In this document: positions 51,651-61,842 of the stretch, one piece after another | How the letters are laid out: every line of letters starts with the position of its first letter | Position numbering within the stretch: position 1 is the first letter of the stretch | From: Caecitellus pseudoparvulus | Lineage: Eukaryota; Bigyra: Bicosoecida | Assembly: GCA_965644315.1 (NCBI GenBank) | Contig: CBFFRQ010000028.1 | Coordinates: 1 to 64,000 of the forward strand | Reading direction: 5' to 3' | DNA length: 64,000 bases | Translations under genes and position numbers: made by a program | The notes under the pieces: model-generated | Databases searched by the model: none | What the model was told of the DNA's origin: nothing | What the model saw: the letters and a program-made list of their open reading frames with translations, nothing else

Positions 51651-52936
51651 CTACACAGGCCTGAAACCTATCTTCGCTGCTTCCCTGCGCGCCTCGTCCA
51701 CCTCTGCCATCAGCGCCGGCGCCGCCTCCACGCGGTCCGCATCGAACCACAACCCCGCCTGGTGAAAGGCGTGGTAAAGCTTGAAAAAATCAGTCACCGG
51801 CATCGCGTTGGCCCTGGAAGCCAGCAGACCGGCCCTGTCCAGCGTCACGAGGATCAGCGCCCTCGCGTCCAGGTGAGACATCTGGCAGAGCAGGAGGGGG
51901 GATCAGGGTGGTGCGCAGGGACAGAGGCGGGTGCTGGCGTGTGTGCTGCGTCACCTTCTGTATAGTGGCGGCTGCCGATGCGGCGGCGGCACGGGTGGTC
52001 TCTGGTTGATGACTGGCCTGAGCAGCCCGCAGTGTGGCTTGCACAGCCTGCCGCTGTGCCTCCAGCGCCGCCAGCAAGTACTTGGATGAGAACAGGGAGC
52101 GCAGGGTCTTGTTCCGGCCGCTGAAACAGCGCTTGAGCATCGCGTCCCACTCCTGCATGTCAAAGCCTGGCGTGCGTGGGGGGCCGAGAGGCACCACCCT
52201 GACAACGGCAGAGTCCACTTTGGGAGGCGGCGAGAACTTATACTTAGGGACATCGAACAGCAGGGTGGACTCCGACATCAGCTTGCAGTTCACTGATAAT
52301 CTGGAGTAGTTAGACGTCCCCGGTCTGCACAGACAGGCGCGGCGTGCCTCGCTGCACGGCATGAGCAGCCTGCGGAAATTGACTCACTCTGCAACCATTC
52401 GCTGCGCAAACTCCTTCTGCACGAGCAGCACAGCCCGCCCCAACAGCGGCGAATGGTTCAGTATCCTACCTAGCAGCGGTGACGATATCTGGTATGGGAT
52501 GTTCGCCACCATGGCGTCCGACCGCGGGGGAAAGGGCAGCTTCAGCACGTCACCGTGAACCACCTCCAACTTGTCAGACGCGCCCCTGCGCAGGGCCAGG
52601 TACAAGAATGCGCGTTGGATCCCAGTGTGGGCTGGTGCGCGCTCTTCTCACGCACAGCGCCTCTGCCCGAGCCAGGAGCACGTCGTGCAAGACTGCATCC
52701 AGCTCCACAGCACACACTTTGGCTGCCCGCTCCAGCAAGTGCACGGTCAAATTGCCACTGCCAGGCCCCACCTCGAACACGCGCTCATGAGGCTGGATGT
52801 CTGCTGCAGCTGCGATGCGTTTCGCCACCCCTGCGTCGTTCAGCAGGTGCTGGCCCAAGCGCTTGCGCAGTCGGACGCGGGCCGCTGCTGTCGCCATGCC
52901 CCGCCGCATGGCTGAGTGGAGCCGCCCAGCCTGCAT
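51651..52936 (-). CDS. DIM1: Dim1/KsgA-type rRNA adenine dimethyltransferase
   Basis: Four exons (52936-52656, 52585-52388, 52324-51955, 51881-51651; introns of 70, 63 and 73 nt) give 359 aa. Motifs are complete: LGQHLLNDAG at the N-terminus, SAM-binding FEVGPGSGNLTVHLLE, VELD, GDVLKLPFP, and catalytic NIPYQISSP. VQKEFAQRMVAEPG and PPPKVDSAVVRV follow. The last exon (PVTDFFKLYHAFHQAGLWF) matches the C-terminal IDDFLKLLLAFNKAGIHF of eukaryotic Dim1, which supports the nuclear/nucleolar enzyme over mitochondrial TFB1. Dim1 dimethylates two adjacent adenosines near the 3' end of 18S rRNA during small-subunit maturation. The first ATG at 52936 adds an Arg-containing leader before MATAAARVRLRKRLGQ, so the start could be 39 bases downstream. 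It is divergent from EIF1AD. Confidence 0.92.
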
Positions 52937-53238
52937 GGTGGACGAGACCCATGTGGGCCTGGGGCTCTACTTGCTGGTGCCGGGAAGGTGATATGGTCGC
53001 CTGAGATTTGACACAGCCTGGGGAGTGGAGGTGCTCCATGACATGACCGTCACTCACTTATCAAGGTTTCAGTAGAGTACGTTCCTCACCCGGGAGGAAC
53101 TGAGTGCACTTCTCACAGCAATACATAACATATAACCACGAAAACAGCACCAAGCAACGCTTTGACCGAATAACCCCGCCTGACGTGTACTTAGCCCCCC
53201 TGTGCATTCTCTCCCCAGCTCCTCGCACCGCTGAAAGC
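52937..53238. promoter_or_regulatory. bidirectional promoter region (Dim1 / EIF1AD)
   Basis: 302 bases between two start codons on opposite strands. It contains an AT-richer patch (53113-53150, around ATACATAACATATAACCACG) that stands out from the GC-rich surroundings and may hold core promoter elements. No gene is seen. Confidence 0.4.
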
Positions 53239-53994
53239 ATGGCGGGCGTGAAGCGCCGAACCAAATACCGCAAGCAAGTGGAGGCAGATGTTCTGGATGC
53301 GTTCCACACGCCAGAGGATGGGCAGGAAATCGTTCAAATTGTTCAGTCACACGGCAGCAACATTCTGGAGGTGAGAGGGCTGCGATCTCCTGGCTGGGGC
53401 GTCCAGGAGCAGGCGACGTTTCGTGCTGAAACGCGGACAGGCCACATGAGAGCCCCGCCCACCGCAGGTACGCGACGCAGAGGGAGAGAACGCCAAGTGC
53501 ATTCTACCGACAAAGTACAGGAAGCTGATCTGGGTCAAGCGAGGTGCGTGGCTGCTTCGCTGGGGTGACTTGTCCGAGGGGCGCTCACGAATCCGGCACT
53601 GGATGCTCCTGCGCTGTTCCCACCAGGTGACTTCCTCATTGTGTCCAAGGGTGCGGAGGACTACGACACGGCCTCTGGCAGCAAGGGCACCGTGAAGTAC
53701 ATGGTGGAGCACATCCTCACCGCGAGCTCCATCAAGCACCTGAAGAAGGAGGGCCTGTGGCCCGCCACCTTCGACACGACCAACCCACGAGGGGCGGCGG
53801 CAGCCACCGCGGCCTCAGCGCCCAGCGAAGAGACGGCAGGGTCCGGGGCAGCAGCGCCGGCCGCAGGGGAAGATGGCGAGGACTCCAGCTCCTCCTCAGA
53901 CGGGGACATGCCAGGCGTGCAGCGCAATTTGAATCGGCGGCGAGTGTATGTGCAGAGCAGCGAGTCGGACTCGTCCTCTGAGGAAGATGAGTGA
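53239..53994 (+). CDS. EIF1AD: EIF1AD-like eIF1A-domain protein
   Basis: Three exons (53239-53370, 53468-53543, 53627-53994; introns of 97 and 83 nt) give 191 aa. The OB-fold region reads QIVQIVQSHGSNILE then VRDAEGENAKCILPTKYRK, LIWVKRGDFLIVSK and IKHLKKEGLWPATF, matching human EIF1AD throughout (YRKNIWIKRGDFLIV and LQKEGFWPEAF). The C-terminal 70 residues are acidic and Ser-rich (SESDSSSEEDE), as in the family. EIF1AD is a nuclear RNA-binding OB protein related to initiation factor 1A; its exact task is not settled. It sits head to head with Dim1, another ribosome-biogenesis gene, which may reflect co-regulation. Confidence 0.92.
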
Positions 53995-54214
53995 GGCTGG
54001 GCAGCCGGTGGAGCATGGTGGTCACCACGCATGTCGCCTGGCATGCCGTTGTACCCTTTGTGTTCGTGACTCTGACTCGGGGGTGCACCCCGGCCTACCT
54101 CGGCCTGACACGAACTGCCGCCGCCGCTCAGTTGACCATGCCCGGTCACATTCCCAACACACCACACACCTTGGCGGTGCCCTGGACAGCACACGTTTGA
54201 ATGCAGTGAACACC

Positions 54215-55679
54215 ATGGCGAGTGACGACGCAGGTGAGGCCGTCGCCTCGGGCGGGCAGGAGGACTGGAGCTTTGTGGAGACGGGGCGGCAGTTGGAGCG
54301 GCAGCTGGCCACTCTGCGGCGCAGCCTGGGAGAACAGGCCATCGCCCTGAGCCATGTGGAGGAGCGAGTCAGCCAGTGCATGACACAAGAGGCACATACG
54401 CGGTTCAGCGAGGGCCTGGACAGGCGCCTGGGTGCCATTGAGCGGCGGCTTGAGGCGCTGGAAGCGGCCGTGCAGGTGCCGGGCCAGAGCCAGCGTTGCG
54501 TGGGCGAAGCCGTTGCTCACACGCTGGAGCGAATGGAGGCTGCAGAGGCGGCCCTGGCACAGCGAGCGACAAGTCAGGCGCTGAGGGATGCAGTGCAAGC
54601 TATACGCGATGACCTGCATCGCCAGGGGGAGGAGTTGCAGGCTACCAAGGCGAGCAAGGCTTTCGTCAACAGGTGCGGAGCTGCGTCACACTGCCTGCAT
54701 CCCCCCGCAGCAGCAGCGCGCACATCTTCACGCCTCACAGCTTGAAAGAGACGACCAAGAGCATGGCTGAGCAGCTGTCACTCCTGGAAGGCATGGTGTC
54801 GCGCAAGGTTGACATGGTGAGCGTTGCTTCACACACCTGGCGTTTCGCTGCCGTTGCACGCTGTGCTCCGAACTGCGCAGAGCATGCTGTCTGATCTGGA
54901 GGCGACCGTCGCGAACATCCAGGAGTACGAGACGTTCCAGACCTCAGTGTCTCGGCAACTGGCCGGGCACGATGAGCACTTGGAAGCCCACGACGGCCAG
55001 CTTGCCAGCCTGGAAGGCCGAGCCGAGGAGTCTGAACGTGTTGGCGAAGCTCACGCTGCGCAACTGGAAACCAAGGCCTTGGCGTGCGTGCAAGCATGGA
55101 AAGCTCTGCCACGTATCTTCCAGTACCTTTCACCTCCACGCCCCGCTCCTCAGGTCCGACTTGCAGCAGGCACTGGCTCGCCTGGACGCAGTGGAGACGA
55201 TGGCTGGCTCAGCTGGCACACAGGAAGAGCTGCTGGCGCTGCAGGAGGCCCTGGCCAAGTTGGAAGCAGCGGAAGCCGCCAGTGCTGCCAAGGCGGCCAA
55301 GCTGGAGGCTGAAGTGGCTGCAGACTTTGAGGACGTGCGGGGCGCCCTGGCTGGCAAGGCCAGTGTGGAGGCGTCAGACCGGAAGATGGACCGGGCAACC
55401 TGCGAAGCACTGCTGCGTGACTTGAACCGGCACGTGCAAGCTCGGGCGACGGTGGATGAGATGCGGGAGGCGTGTGGGCGCCTGGACCAGCACCAGGCAG
55501 CGCAGCGCCTGCTGCAGGAGAAGGTGGAGGTGGCGCTGGCCTTCGTCGAGTGGTTCGGCGCCAAGGGCGAGACGTACGAGTACAACGCCGCCGCCATGGA
55601 ACGACACATGAACGCCCTGGCACGGGGCAATCGCGCCTCTGTGCGGGGTGTGGCTCGGGCGGCCACACCGCGGGCTTGA
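54215..55679 (+). CDS. coiled-coil protein, function unknown
   Basis: Four exons (54215-54672, 54741-54816, 54881-55083, 55154-55679; introns of 68, 64 and 70 nt) give 420 aa with every junction in phase. Nearly the whole length is heptad-rich coiled coil (for example RQLERQLATLRRSLGEQ, LDRRLGAIERRLEALEAA, LALQEALAKLEAAEAASAAK). It is rich in Ala, Glu, Arg and Leu, with a short non-coiled C-terminus (FVEWFGAKGETYEYNAAAME). No signal, membrane helix or catalytic motif is visible. Proteins of this build occur in basal bodies, flagella and cytoskeletal scaffolds, but nothing specific identifies it. The start at 54215 has good context (ACCATGG). Its stop lies 30 bases from the stop of the facing RhoGDI gene. 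Confidence 0.7.
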
Positions 55680-55709
55680 GGCTGACGTGCACAATGCATT
55701 GCCGCTGCT

Positions 55710-56552
55710 TCACGCCCAGTTCTTGGCGATGGTGAACTGGTACTGGAACTTGGCCCACTCGTTGTCGTCGTCGTCTGTCATGGTCACGACGGCGGTGTAC
55801 GTGCCCCGTGCGAACATGCCTGACGGCCACGTGTCGGCTGGGAAGGAGTACTCATACTGCTCGGCCTTGGGCGGGTAGCCGCCTAGATTCACGTCGTCTG
55901 TGGACACGTTCACCCCCATACGGGACACGACGTGCTTGAAGCGCAGGCCCAGCACCACATCCCCTGACACAGTGTACTTGATGCTGTGCAGGCAGCGCAG
56001 GCGGGCGAGTGCCGGCCGGCAGTGCAGGGTGCGGCGAGGTGTGCAGCTTCCTGTCGCGGCGACACACACCTGACAACAAAGTCCACGCCCTGCTTCACGG
56101 TGAGCTTCAGGGCGTTGGCTGCCTCCACGTCTGCAGGAGTGGCCAGTGGGATGACGATGGGGTCTGTGCCATCCTGGGGTGTGATGCGCATCTCGTGAAT
56201 GAGCACATTCAGCGCTCCTGACGAAGCTGTCAGCCCGAGGGACTCCTTGTACCTGACAAGCGGCGGGGAGGGGCAGGCGTGCCGGGCAAGGACGTGCATG
56301 TGCATGGGTGCTGGCGGGTGCTGGGAGGGTCCAGGCCACTGCCCCGGCATGGCGCCACCCCCGTCACTCCCGTGCATGGCTGGAAAGTGCTGCCCACACC
56401 ACTCACCGTTTCAGGGACTCGTCTTCCTCATCGGCAGCCATGATCTCAGCCATGGACTTCTTCTCTGGGGCGACGTAGGCAGCCTCCAAGTCGGGCTTGC
56501 CGTCCTCTGCCCCTTCGCCGCCTGTGTGGGGGGTGCTTTCCTCGGCGGCCAT
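55710..56552 (-). CDS. Rho GDP-dissociation inhibitor
   Basis: Three exons (56552-56407, 56252-56070, 55983-55710; introns of 154 and 86 nt) give 200 aa, the family length. The N-terminal arm ends KKSMAEIMAADEEDESLKRY, equal to the switch-binding KSIQEIQELDKDDESLRKY of human RhoGDI. The immunoglobulin-like domain contains GLRFKHVVSRMGVNVSTDD, GGYPPKAEQYEYSFP and ARGTYTAVVTMTDDDDNEWA, and ends FTIAKNWA, matching the family ending LTIKKDWKD. The protein extracts prenylated Rho/Rac GTPases from membranes and blocks GDP release in the cytosol. The isoprenyl pocket is presumably intact since all strands are present. The first intron (154 nt) is the longest firmly placed one in the window. It is divergent from the TPR gene. 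Confidence 0.93.
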
Positions 56553-56755
56553 GCTGGCGCACACTCGGCGTGTCGGCTGCGACGGCAGCAGTGCTTGCTT
56601 GCTGGCGTGGGCGGCGGGAGGAAGGGTAGGCGCAGGGCCGGGTTGTAGTTTAAAATTCTGGTATCTTTCGACATGTTTCCCTTTTGAGCAACCGGCCCGA
56701 CTGGCTGCAACCAGCACTGCTCTCGTCATACGGCGTCGCTGGCCTTCGAGCCACC
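56553..56755. promoter_or_regulatory. bidirectional promoter region (RhoGDI / TPR protein)
   Basis: 203 bases between divergent start codons. An AT-rich patch at 56641-56690 (TTTAAAATTCTGG, TTTCGACATG) interrupts GC-rich sequence and may be the core promoter of one or both genes. Confidence 0.4.
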
Positions 56756-57844
56756 ATGGCAGGCCAGGATGCGTTTCGAGCGATGCAGCACCGCATTCGG
56801 GCGGACGCCCTGGAGACATCTGATGCGCTGTCTTCTTTGAGGAGCTGGAAGTCCTCCATCCAGGCGAAGGATGAGGCGCTGAGGGGGCGCAAGGCGGCGT
56901 CTCCCAGCACACGCAGCGCCGTGCCTTCCACGGCAAGCCATGGCACAGGGAAGGCACATTCAGCAGGCAAAGCTCGCGACCCCGGTGCAACTGCGGCCGA
57001 TCATACGTATGACAAGGGGTATGCCAAGTGGGAGTCCTTCGACGCTGTGAGTGCGACGGCTCAGTGCCGGCCATGCAACGCCTGAAACGCTCGTGAAACC
57101 CCACGCTCCCAGGACGCTGCCATGCTTCAAGCAGAAGCGGATGAAGGAGAAGCTGCACTTCAAGTGTCAGATTCTGCTGGAAGCACGGTGGTGCGCAGTC
57201 CGGCCGACTTGGCTTCCACAGCTCTGCCAGCTTCCACCATTCCCGTGCCTCGGGCGTCCCGAAAAACGGTGCTGGCAGATGGCAACGGAAACGCGAGTGA
57301 GTCGTCGCAGCGCACCTCGGTGGGCTGTGCAGCCCCGGACTTGCACTTTAGGCACCGAACGTGTCCCAACGCTGACGCAGAGCTAAACCCTGCTGAAGTG
57401 GAGCGTGAGCGGGGCAACGAGCGATTCAAAGCTGGCCAGTTCACGCGTGCTGTGGAGGCGTACACTCGGGCTCTGGGGTATGAACCGTCCCTGCATTTGG
57501 TGCGCAGCAACCGAGCTGAGGCGTACCTGCGCCTAAAGGAGTTCTCTGCAGCCATGCAGGACGCCAGCGAGGCGCTGGCGGGGGACCCACGCCACGTTAA
57601 ATCCCTCCTACGCCGCGCACGGGCGGCGCTGGGGCTGGGGCGGTGCCGAGACGCGCTGCGAGACCTCACAGCCGCCTGCGAACTCGCCCCCGACAACAAG
57701 CGCGTGGCCACTGAGCTGCGCAAGGCACGGGAGATGCGCCGGGCAGCGCTGCAGCGGGCACCACGAGCACCGCTGCTGGCGCTGGCCGAGTCACAGGGCA
57801 GTGATGCCAGCCATCTAACGGCGAGAGTCACGTGCAACGTGTGA
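56756..57844 (+). CDS. RPAP3/SPAG1-type TPR co-chaperone
   Basis: Two exons (56756-57046 and 57113-57844; intron of 66 nt) give 340 aa from an ACCATGG start. The N-terminal half contains YDKGYAKWESFDADAAM, the segment preceding the TPRs in RPAP3 and SPAG1 (YAKWDKFDV). Three TPR units follow (ERERGNERFKAGQFTRAVEA, LVRSNRAEAYLRLKEFSAAM, KSLLRRARAALGLGRCRDAL). TPRs of this class bind the C-terminal EEVD/MEEVD of Hsp70 and Hsp90, and family members act in R2TP or dynein-arm assembly. The C-terminal RPAP3 domain is missing, so the protein is shorter than RPAP3 and closer to a SPAG1/DNAAF-like fragment. Its last 17 coding bases overlap the facing RRG7-like gene. Confidence 0.78.
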
Positions 57845-58650
57845 GAATGTGCCCGTCATACAGCACGAGCACGCCGTGGCGCCAGGTGGGGTGCTGGGGC
57901 GGCGCAGCTACCACCGTCACACCTGGCCATGCAGCAGCTGCCGCCGGATTGAACAGCAGCTGTGACAGGAGCCCTTGGGGGCTGAGGCAGGCCAAGGCCA
58001 GCGGGCGAGGTGTGCGCATGGCCAGTCTGTGGGCAGCGTGAGTCAAGGTTTGCATCAAGCTCGGCAGGTGAGGGGGCAAACGGCGAAGGTGAGGCGGCAA
58101 AGCGACATGTATCACTCGACTCATGGCAATGACAGGTACTCACTGCGTGCTGGGGGTGGAGAATCCCGCGGTGCACGCGAGGATGCCGAGGCGGGGCGTC
58201 GGCAACGCAGCGTCCGCCTGCTCCCACTGCGCCAATGCACCTGCAAAGTCGCGCACGTGAGCCACACCTGAAGGGCGCGCCTCATGCTTGCACTGCACAG
58301 CCACAGGCACGGTGCTCTGGCCTGGAAGCGCCCATGTACCCTGGGAAGGTGGGCGGCAGGCAGTGCTGTGGGCTGTCTCAGTGCATGGCGTGCTTCGCTG
58401 GGCTGAGCCCTGCACTCACTCGCAAGTCCAGGCCTTGGTCGTGGGCCCCTGCCCCCCAGCGCTCCAGAGACATGCCAATGTCTAGCAGGGCCCGGGCAGT
58501 GGCTTCTTCGAAGTGCGTTCCTTTGGCAACCGTGGAAAGCAGGCGTGGTGCGGAGGGGGAGGCCAATTTCCGCAAGGCACCTGCACAGTGCCCCGCCATG
58601 TGCGAGCCAATGGGGCGCTCAGTGCACTTTCCCCACAATCTCACATGCAT
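57828..58650 (-). CDS. RRG7-like mitochondrial restriction-endonuclease-fold protein
   Basis: Three exons (58650-58420, 58340-58144, 58059-57828; introns of 79 and 84 nt) give 219 aa. The N-terminus (MHVRLWGK...ALRKLASPSAPRLLST) resembles a mitochondrial transit peptide. The core reads GTHFEEATARALLDIGMSLE, RWGAGAHDQGLDLRGTWALP, VPVAVQCKHEA and VRDFAGAL. Glu in FEE, Asp in GLDL and Gln-x-Lys in VQCK form the PD-(D/E)xK nuclease set seen in the fungal Required-for-respiratory-growth-7 family. A role in mitochondrial DNA or RNA maintenance is known only loosely for that family. Acceptor choice for the last exon (CTGCCGAG) rests on phase and on the family-like PRPLALACLSPQG. Its stop overlaps the TPR gene end, and its start is 107 bases from MAT2B. 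Confidence 0.75.
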
Positions 58651-58757
58651 ACGAATGTGGCAGTTCTACAGGTGCCCCTTCTTCGTCAGCTGCCCCGCAG
58701 GTGGCCAGAGGCGGCAATTGTTGTGGGAGGAATTCACTGCACTGCTCAGCGCACATC
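58651..58757. promoter_or_regulatory. very short bidirectional promoter region (RRG7-like / MAT2B)
   Basis: Only 107 bases separate two divergent start codons, the tightest head-to-head pair in the window. Either the promoter is extremely compact or one transcript starts inside the neighbouring gene. Confidence 0.4.
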
Positions 58758-59924
58758 ATGGCCGCTGCCGAGGCCTCCACTGGGGGCGTCCTCATCACAG
58801 GGGCCAGCGGCCTGCTGGGCCGCGCCATTCTCACAGAGTTCAAGCAGTGCAGCAGCCTGGCGCCGGTGGTTGGCACGGCGTTCTCCCGCGCTGGCCCAGG
58901 CCTGGTGAAGGTGGACCTCACTGATGCCGCAGCGTGCGAGGAGCTGGTGCTGCGCCACCGCCCAGCAGTGCTCATCCACGCCGCCGCTGAGCGACGCCCA
59001 GACAAGGTGGACGAGGACCCCTCCGCTGTGCAGGCCCTGAACGTGCACTGCACGTACACCCTGGCCAGGGCTGCTGCGCAGGTGCAGGCGGCGTTCATCG
59101 TCATCAGCACAGACTACATCTTCCCAGGCACCAGCCCCCCCTACGGGCCCCGTGACTTCCCCGTACCACTAAACACGTACGGACACAGCAAGCTGCGGGC
59201 AGAGTACGCAGCTCTGGCGGGGCACCCCTCCGCAGTGGTGCTGCGGGTGCCTGTGCTGTACGGCCCCTGCACCTCCCCCACGGAATCGGCCGTGACGACA
59301 CTGCTGGCAGCCGCACAGGCGGCAGCAGGGGGCTCTGGTGCCGTCACACCTGTGGATGCATGGGCTGTGCGCAGCCCCACCTTCACGCCTGACGTGGCCC
59401 GTGTGTTGCGGCGCTTGGCTGAGAAGTGCGTGGCTGCCTCTGCCGAGGGGGGTGAGGGGGGGGGTGTCTCTGGCATCTTCCACTGGTCGGCAGACGTGCA
59501 GTGCACCAAGTACGACATGGCTCTGTGCATGGCCCAGCTCCTGGGCAGTCCTGCTGCGCCCCCCGTGGACTTTGACACGGCGTTGGGGGGGCTAGAGGGG
59601 GTCAAGACACCCCCCTCCGGCGCCCCTCGCCCCAAGGACTGCACGCTGGCTGTGGATGCGCTGCTTGCACTGGGTGTCCACGCAGGGGTGGCGGAGGGGG
59701 ACCAGGCCGCTCCAGAGGGCGTGCCGGTGTCCCCATCCACCAGGGGCGTGCCCTTCGTGCTGGGCCTGCGGGCAGCCCTCGCCTCCTGTGGCGTGCAGGT
59801 GGTGGATGAGGTGGCGGCGGTGAAGGTGCCGCTCACCAACACGAGCTACGCACTGGCCACGCCCTCCACCACCACCACCGCCTCCTCCACGCCCGGCAGC
59901 GCGTCAGGCGACGGCAAGCAATGA
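58758..59924 (+). CDS. MAT2B: methionine adenosyltransferase regulatory subunit beta (MAT2B-like, RmlD fold)
   Basis: 388 aa, single exon; the ATG at 58758 directly precedes the Rossmann start. The NAD(P)-binding motif is GVLITGASGLLGRAI. LIHAAAERRPDKVDEDPSAV, VISTDYIFPGTSPPY and NTYGHSKLRAEY (with the YxxxK pair) follow the human MAT2B sequence nearly motif by motif, as do VLRVPVLYG and FHWSADVQCTKYDMA. The AAERRPD motif separates MAT2B from bacterial dTDP-4-dehydrorhamnose reductase. In animals the subunit binds NADP and tunes SAM synthesis by MAT2A. The catalytic subunit is not in this window. The Ser/Thr-rich C-terminal tail is an extension. It converges with the SMPD2-like gene, 48 bases apart. 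Confidence 0.87.
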   Translation: MAAAEASTGGVLITGASGLLGRAILTEFKQCSSLAPVVGTAFSRAGPGLVKVDLTDAAACEELVLRHRPAVLIHAAAERRPDKVDEDPSAVQALNVHCTYTLARAAAQVQAAFIVISTDYIFPGTSPPYGPRDFPVPLNTYGHSKLRAEYAALAGHPSAVVLRVPVLYGPCTSPTESAVTTLLAAAQAAAGGSGAVTPVDAWAVRSPTFTPDVARVLRRLAEKCVAASAEGGEGGGVSGIFHWSADVQCTKYDMALCMAQLLGSPAAPPVDFDTALGGLEGVKTPPSGAPRPKDCTLAVDALLALGVHAGVAEGDQAAPEGVPVSPSTRGVPFVLGLRAALASCGVQVVDEVAAVKVPLTNTSYALATPSTTTTASSTPGSASGDGKQ

Positions 59925-59972
59925 AGCGCCTCCATGCAGAGTGCATTGCACTGCAGCCGTCCACTGCCCCCG

Positions 59973-61842
59973 TCAAGGCTGCCCGCCCCCCGCCCGCACT
60001 GCAGCTGCGGCAGCCTCCAGGGCAGGCCGCTCCACCCACCGCGCATGCCAATACAGCCCCCCGTGAATGGCACCCCCCACGCCCAGCGCAGCAAAGCCTG
60101 CCCAGCCCAGCCGCCGCAGCCAGGGAGACGCCACCACCACTCGCTCACCGCTGGGCAAGGTGTGTTTGAAGGGACCCCACGTGGGCCGTGCAGCTGGCGC
60201 AGCGCCAGGGGCCTGGGGCACTGAAGCAGGAACGCCCCGGCGGGGTGTTCGGCGTGGCAGTGGCACCTCGGCTGGCGCTGGAGCAGCGGTGGGCAGGCCC
60301 ACCTGCGCTGCGGTGCGCATGCCTCGCATGCGGTGGCTGATGCCCAGCATGCCCAGAGCGTACACGCTGGCCAGGAGCAGGTGGCCATCACCCCGCTCTG
60401 AGGCGCCAGTGACGCCGTCTTCCAGCTGCTGCAGGAAGGCACCTCGCACGTCACCCGTGAGGCGCCCCCACAGGCCAGGCGAGGAGGCTGCGGAGGCGTC
60501 CAGTGCCTGGACCACCACTTCCGTGCACAGCCCTGTGTGGTCCGATTGCGTGATGTAGGTGGTACCGTCTGGCGCCTGGCCCAGCGCCGCCTCCAGCTGC
60601 ACCTTGGCCCCAGTCCAGCTCTCAGCTGTGGCCCAGGAGGTGAAGGCGCCGTGGATGCTGCAGGGGGAGGTGTACTCTGCCTGCGAGGGGGGTGACGTCG
60701 CCGCGGCGAAGTCTGGCGGCAGTTCAGCGCACACCGGCGCACCCTGCACCTGCCCCGTGCCGTCCACTGCGAACAGGCGGTCGAACAGCCTGTGAGTGGC
60801 GACATGCCGGACGCCCCGCCCGATGACGTGGTCTAGCCGCTCAGGCACCACCCCCAGCTGCTGCTGCTCAGCCGGCACGCCAGTCAGCTGCCGCTGCAGG
60901 CAGAACGGGCTGGGGCGCACATCGAAAGTTGCAGCCCACTCCTCCACAGGCCACGTACGTGGGTCCTCCTGGGGCGGAGGCGCCCCTGCCGAGCCTGCCA
61001 GGGCGGGGGCCAGACACGCCTCCGCCGGCCGTACGTGAGTGTTCCGGCCCAGCAGCTCCCCCCCCAGCGCCTGCACCGTGGCCTGCAGCGCCGTGCAGCC
61101 CGGCACCATGTTGAAGTCCCCTGCAAAGACAAGCGGCCCGTTCCCCGCTGCGGCGCCCAGGGTCTCCACCATGTGCACCGCCTGGGCGGCACGGTGGCCC
61201 GAGTTCAAATCGTGCTCGAACCACCAGGCGGTGGGCGCCGCTGCCAGCCCCTGCAGAGTGGTCACTGCCGCCGCTCCAGCCTCCCGCAGGGCCTTGGCCC
61301 ACGCCCCATTCACTGCCATGCCGTCTTCGTAAAATGCAAGGTTGTGAGTGGTGGCCACAGTGACTGGGGCGCCACTGGGCAGCTGCAGCCGCGCGTGCAG
61401 GACACCTTTCTGCACGATGAAGTCACCATGAGCGATGCGTGTGGGGATGCCGCATGTTGGGAACTGGCTGTGCCCGTGCGCTTCAATGGGGTGCTTGGAC
61501 GCCAGCACCAGGCCGCCGAAGCGCACCATGTGCTGGAAGCCATGCGCCCGAAGCACCTGCCCTGCCACCTCTTGAGCGGCGGCGTGCCACACTTCCTGCA
61601 GCACCACCACATCTGCAGTCACGTGTGACATCTCACTGGCCCAGGCCCGCATGCGTTGGCCCTGCAGTGGTGCACAGGGGTCGGTTGGGGCGTGGAACCA
61701 AGTCCGCGTTTCGCACGCGTTTCGCGAAGCCCACCTGCACAGGACTCAGTCCGCCCGGCAGGCACCACATGTTGAACGTAATGATGGAAAGGCGTTCTTC
61801 ATCTTGATGCAGTGCAGCTTCCGTGTCTTCCTGCTGAGACAT
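59973..61842 (-). CDS. SMPD2-like neutral sphingomyelinase (endonuclease/exonuclease/phosphatase fold)
   Basis: Two exons, 61842-61717 and 61661-59973, with an intron of 55 nt (GTGCGA...CTGCAG), give 604 aa. A 37-nt alternative using a GTTCCA donor adds six residues. Catalytic motifs of the Mg2+-dependent family are in order: TFNMWCLPGG (Asn), VVVLQEVWH (Glu), LASKHPI, GDFNMVPGC (Asp/Asn), and SDHTGLCTEV (Asp-His). The C-terminal part holds hydrophobic segments (LLLASVYALGMLGI and LGWAGFAALGVGGAIHGGLY), as expected for membrane-bound neutral sphingomyelinase. The reaction is sphingomyelin (or a related phospho-sphingolipid or lysolipid) to ceramide plus phosphocholine; the real substrate is not known here. 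An inserted Ala/Pro-rich loop lengthens the catalytic domain. It is unrelated in fold to the SMPD4-like protein encoded 21 kb away. Confidence 0.85.

Noticed and set aside
58758-59924. Bacterial dTDP-4-dehydrorhamnose reductase acquired by transfer
   Set aside because: The AAERRPD and FHWSxxxQxTKY motifs are specific to eukaryotic MAT2B.
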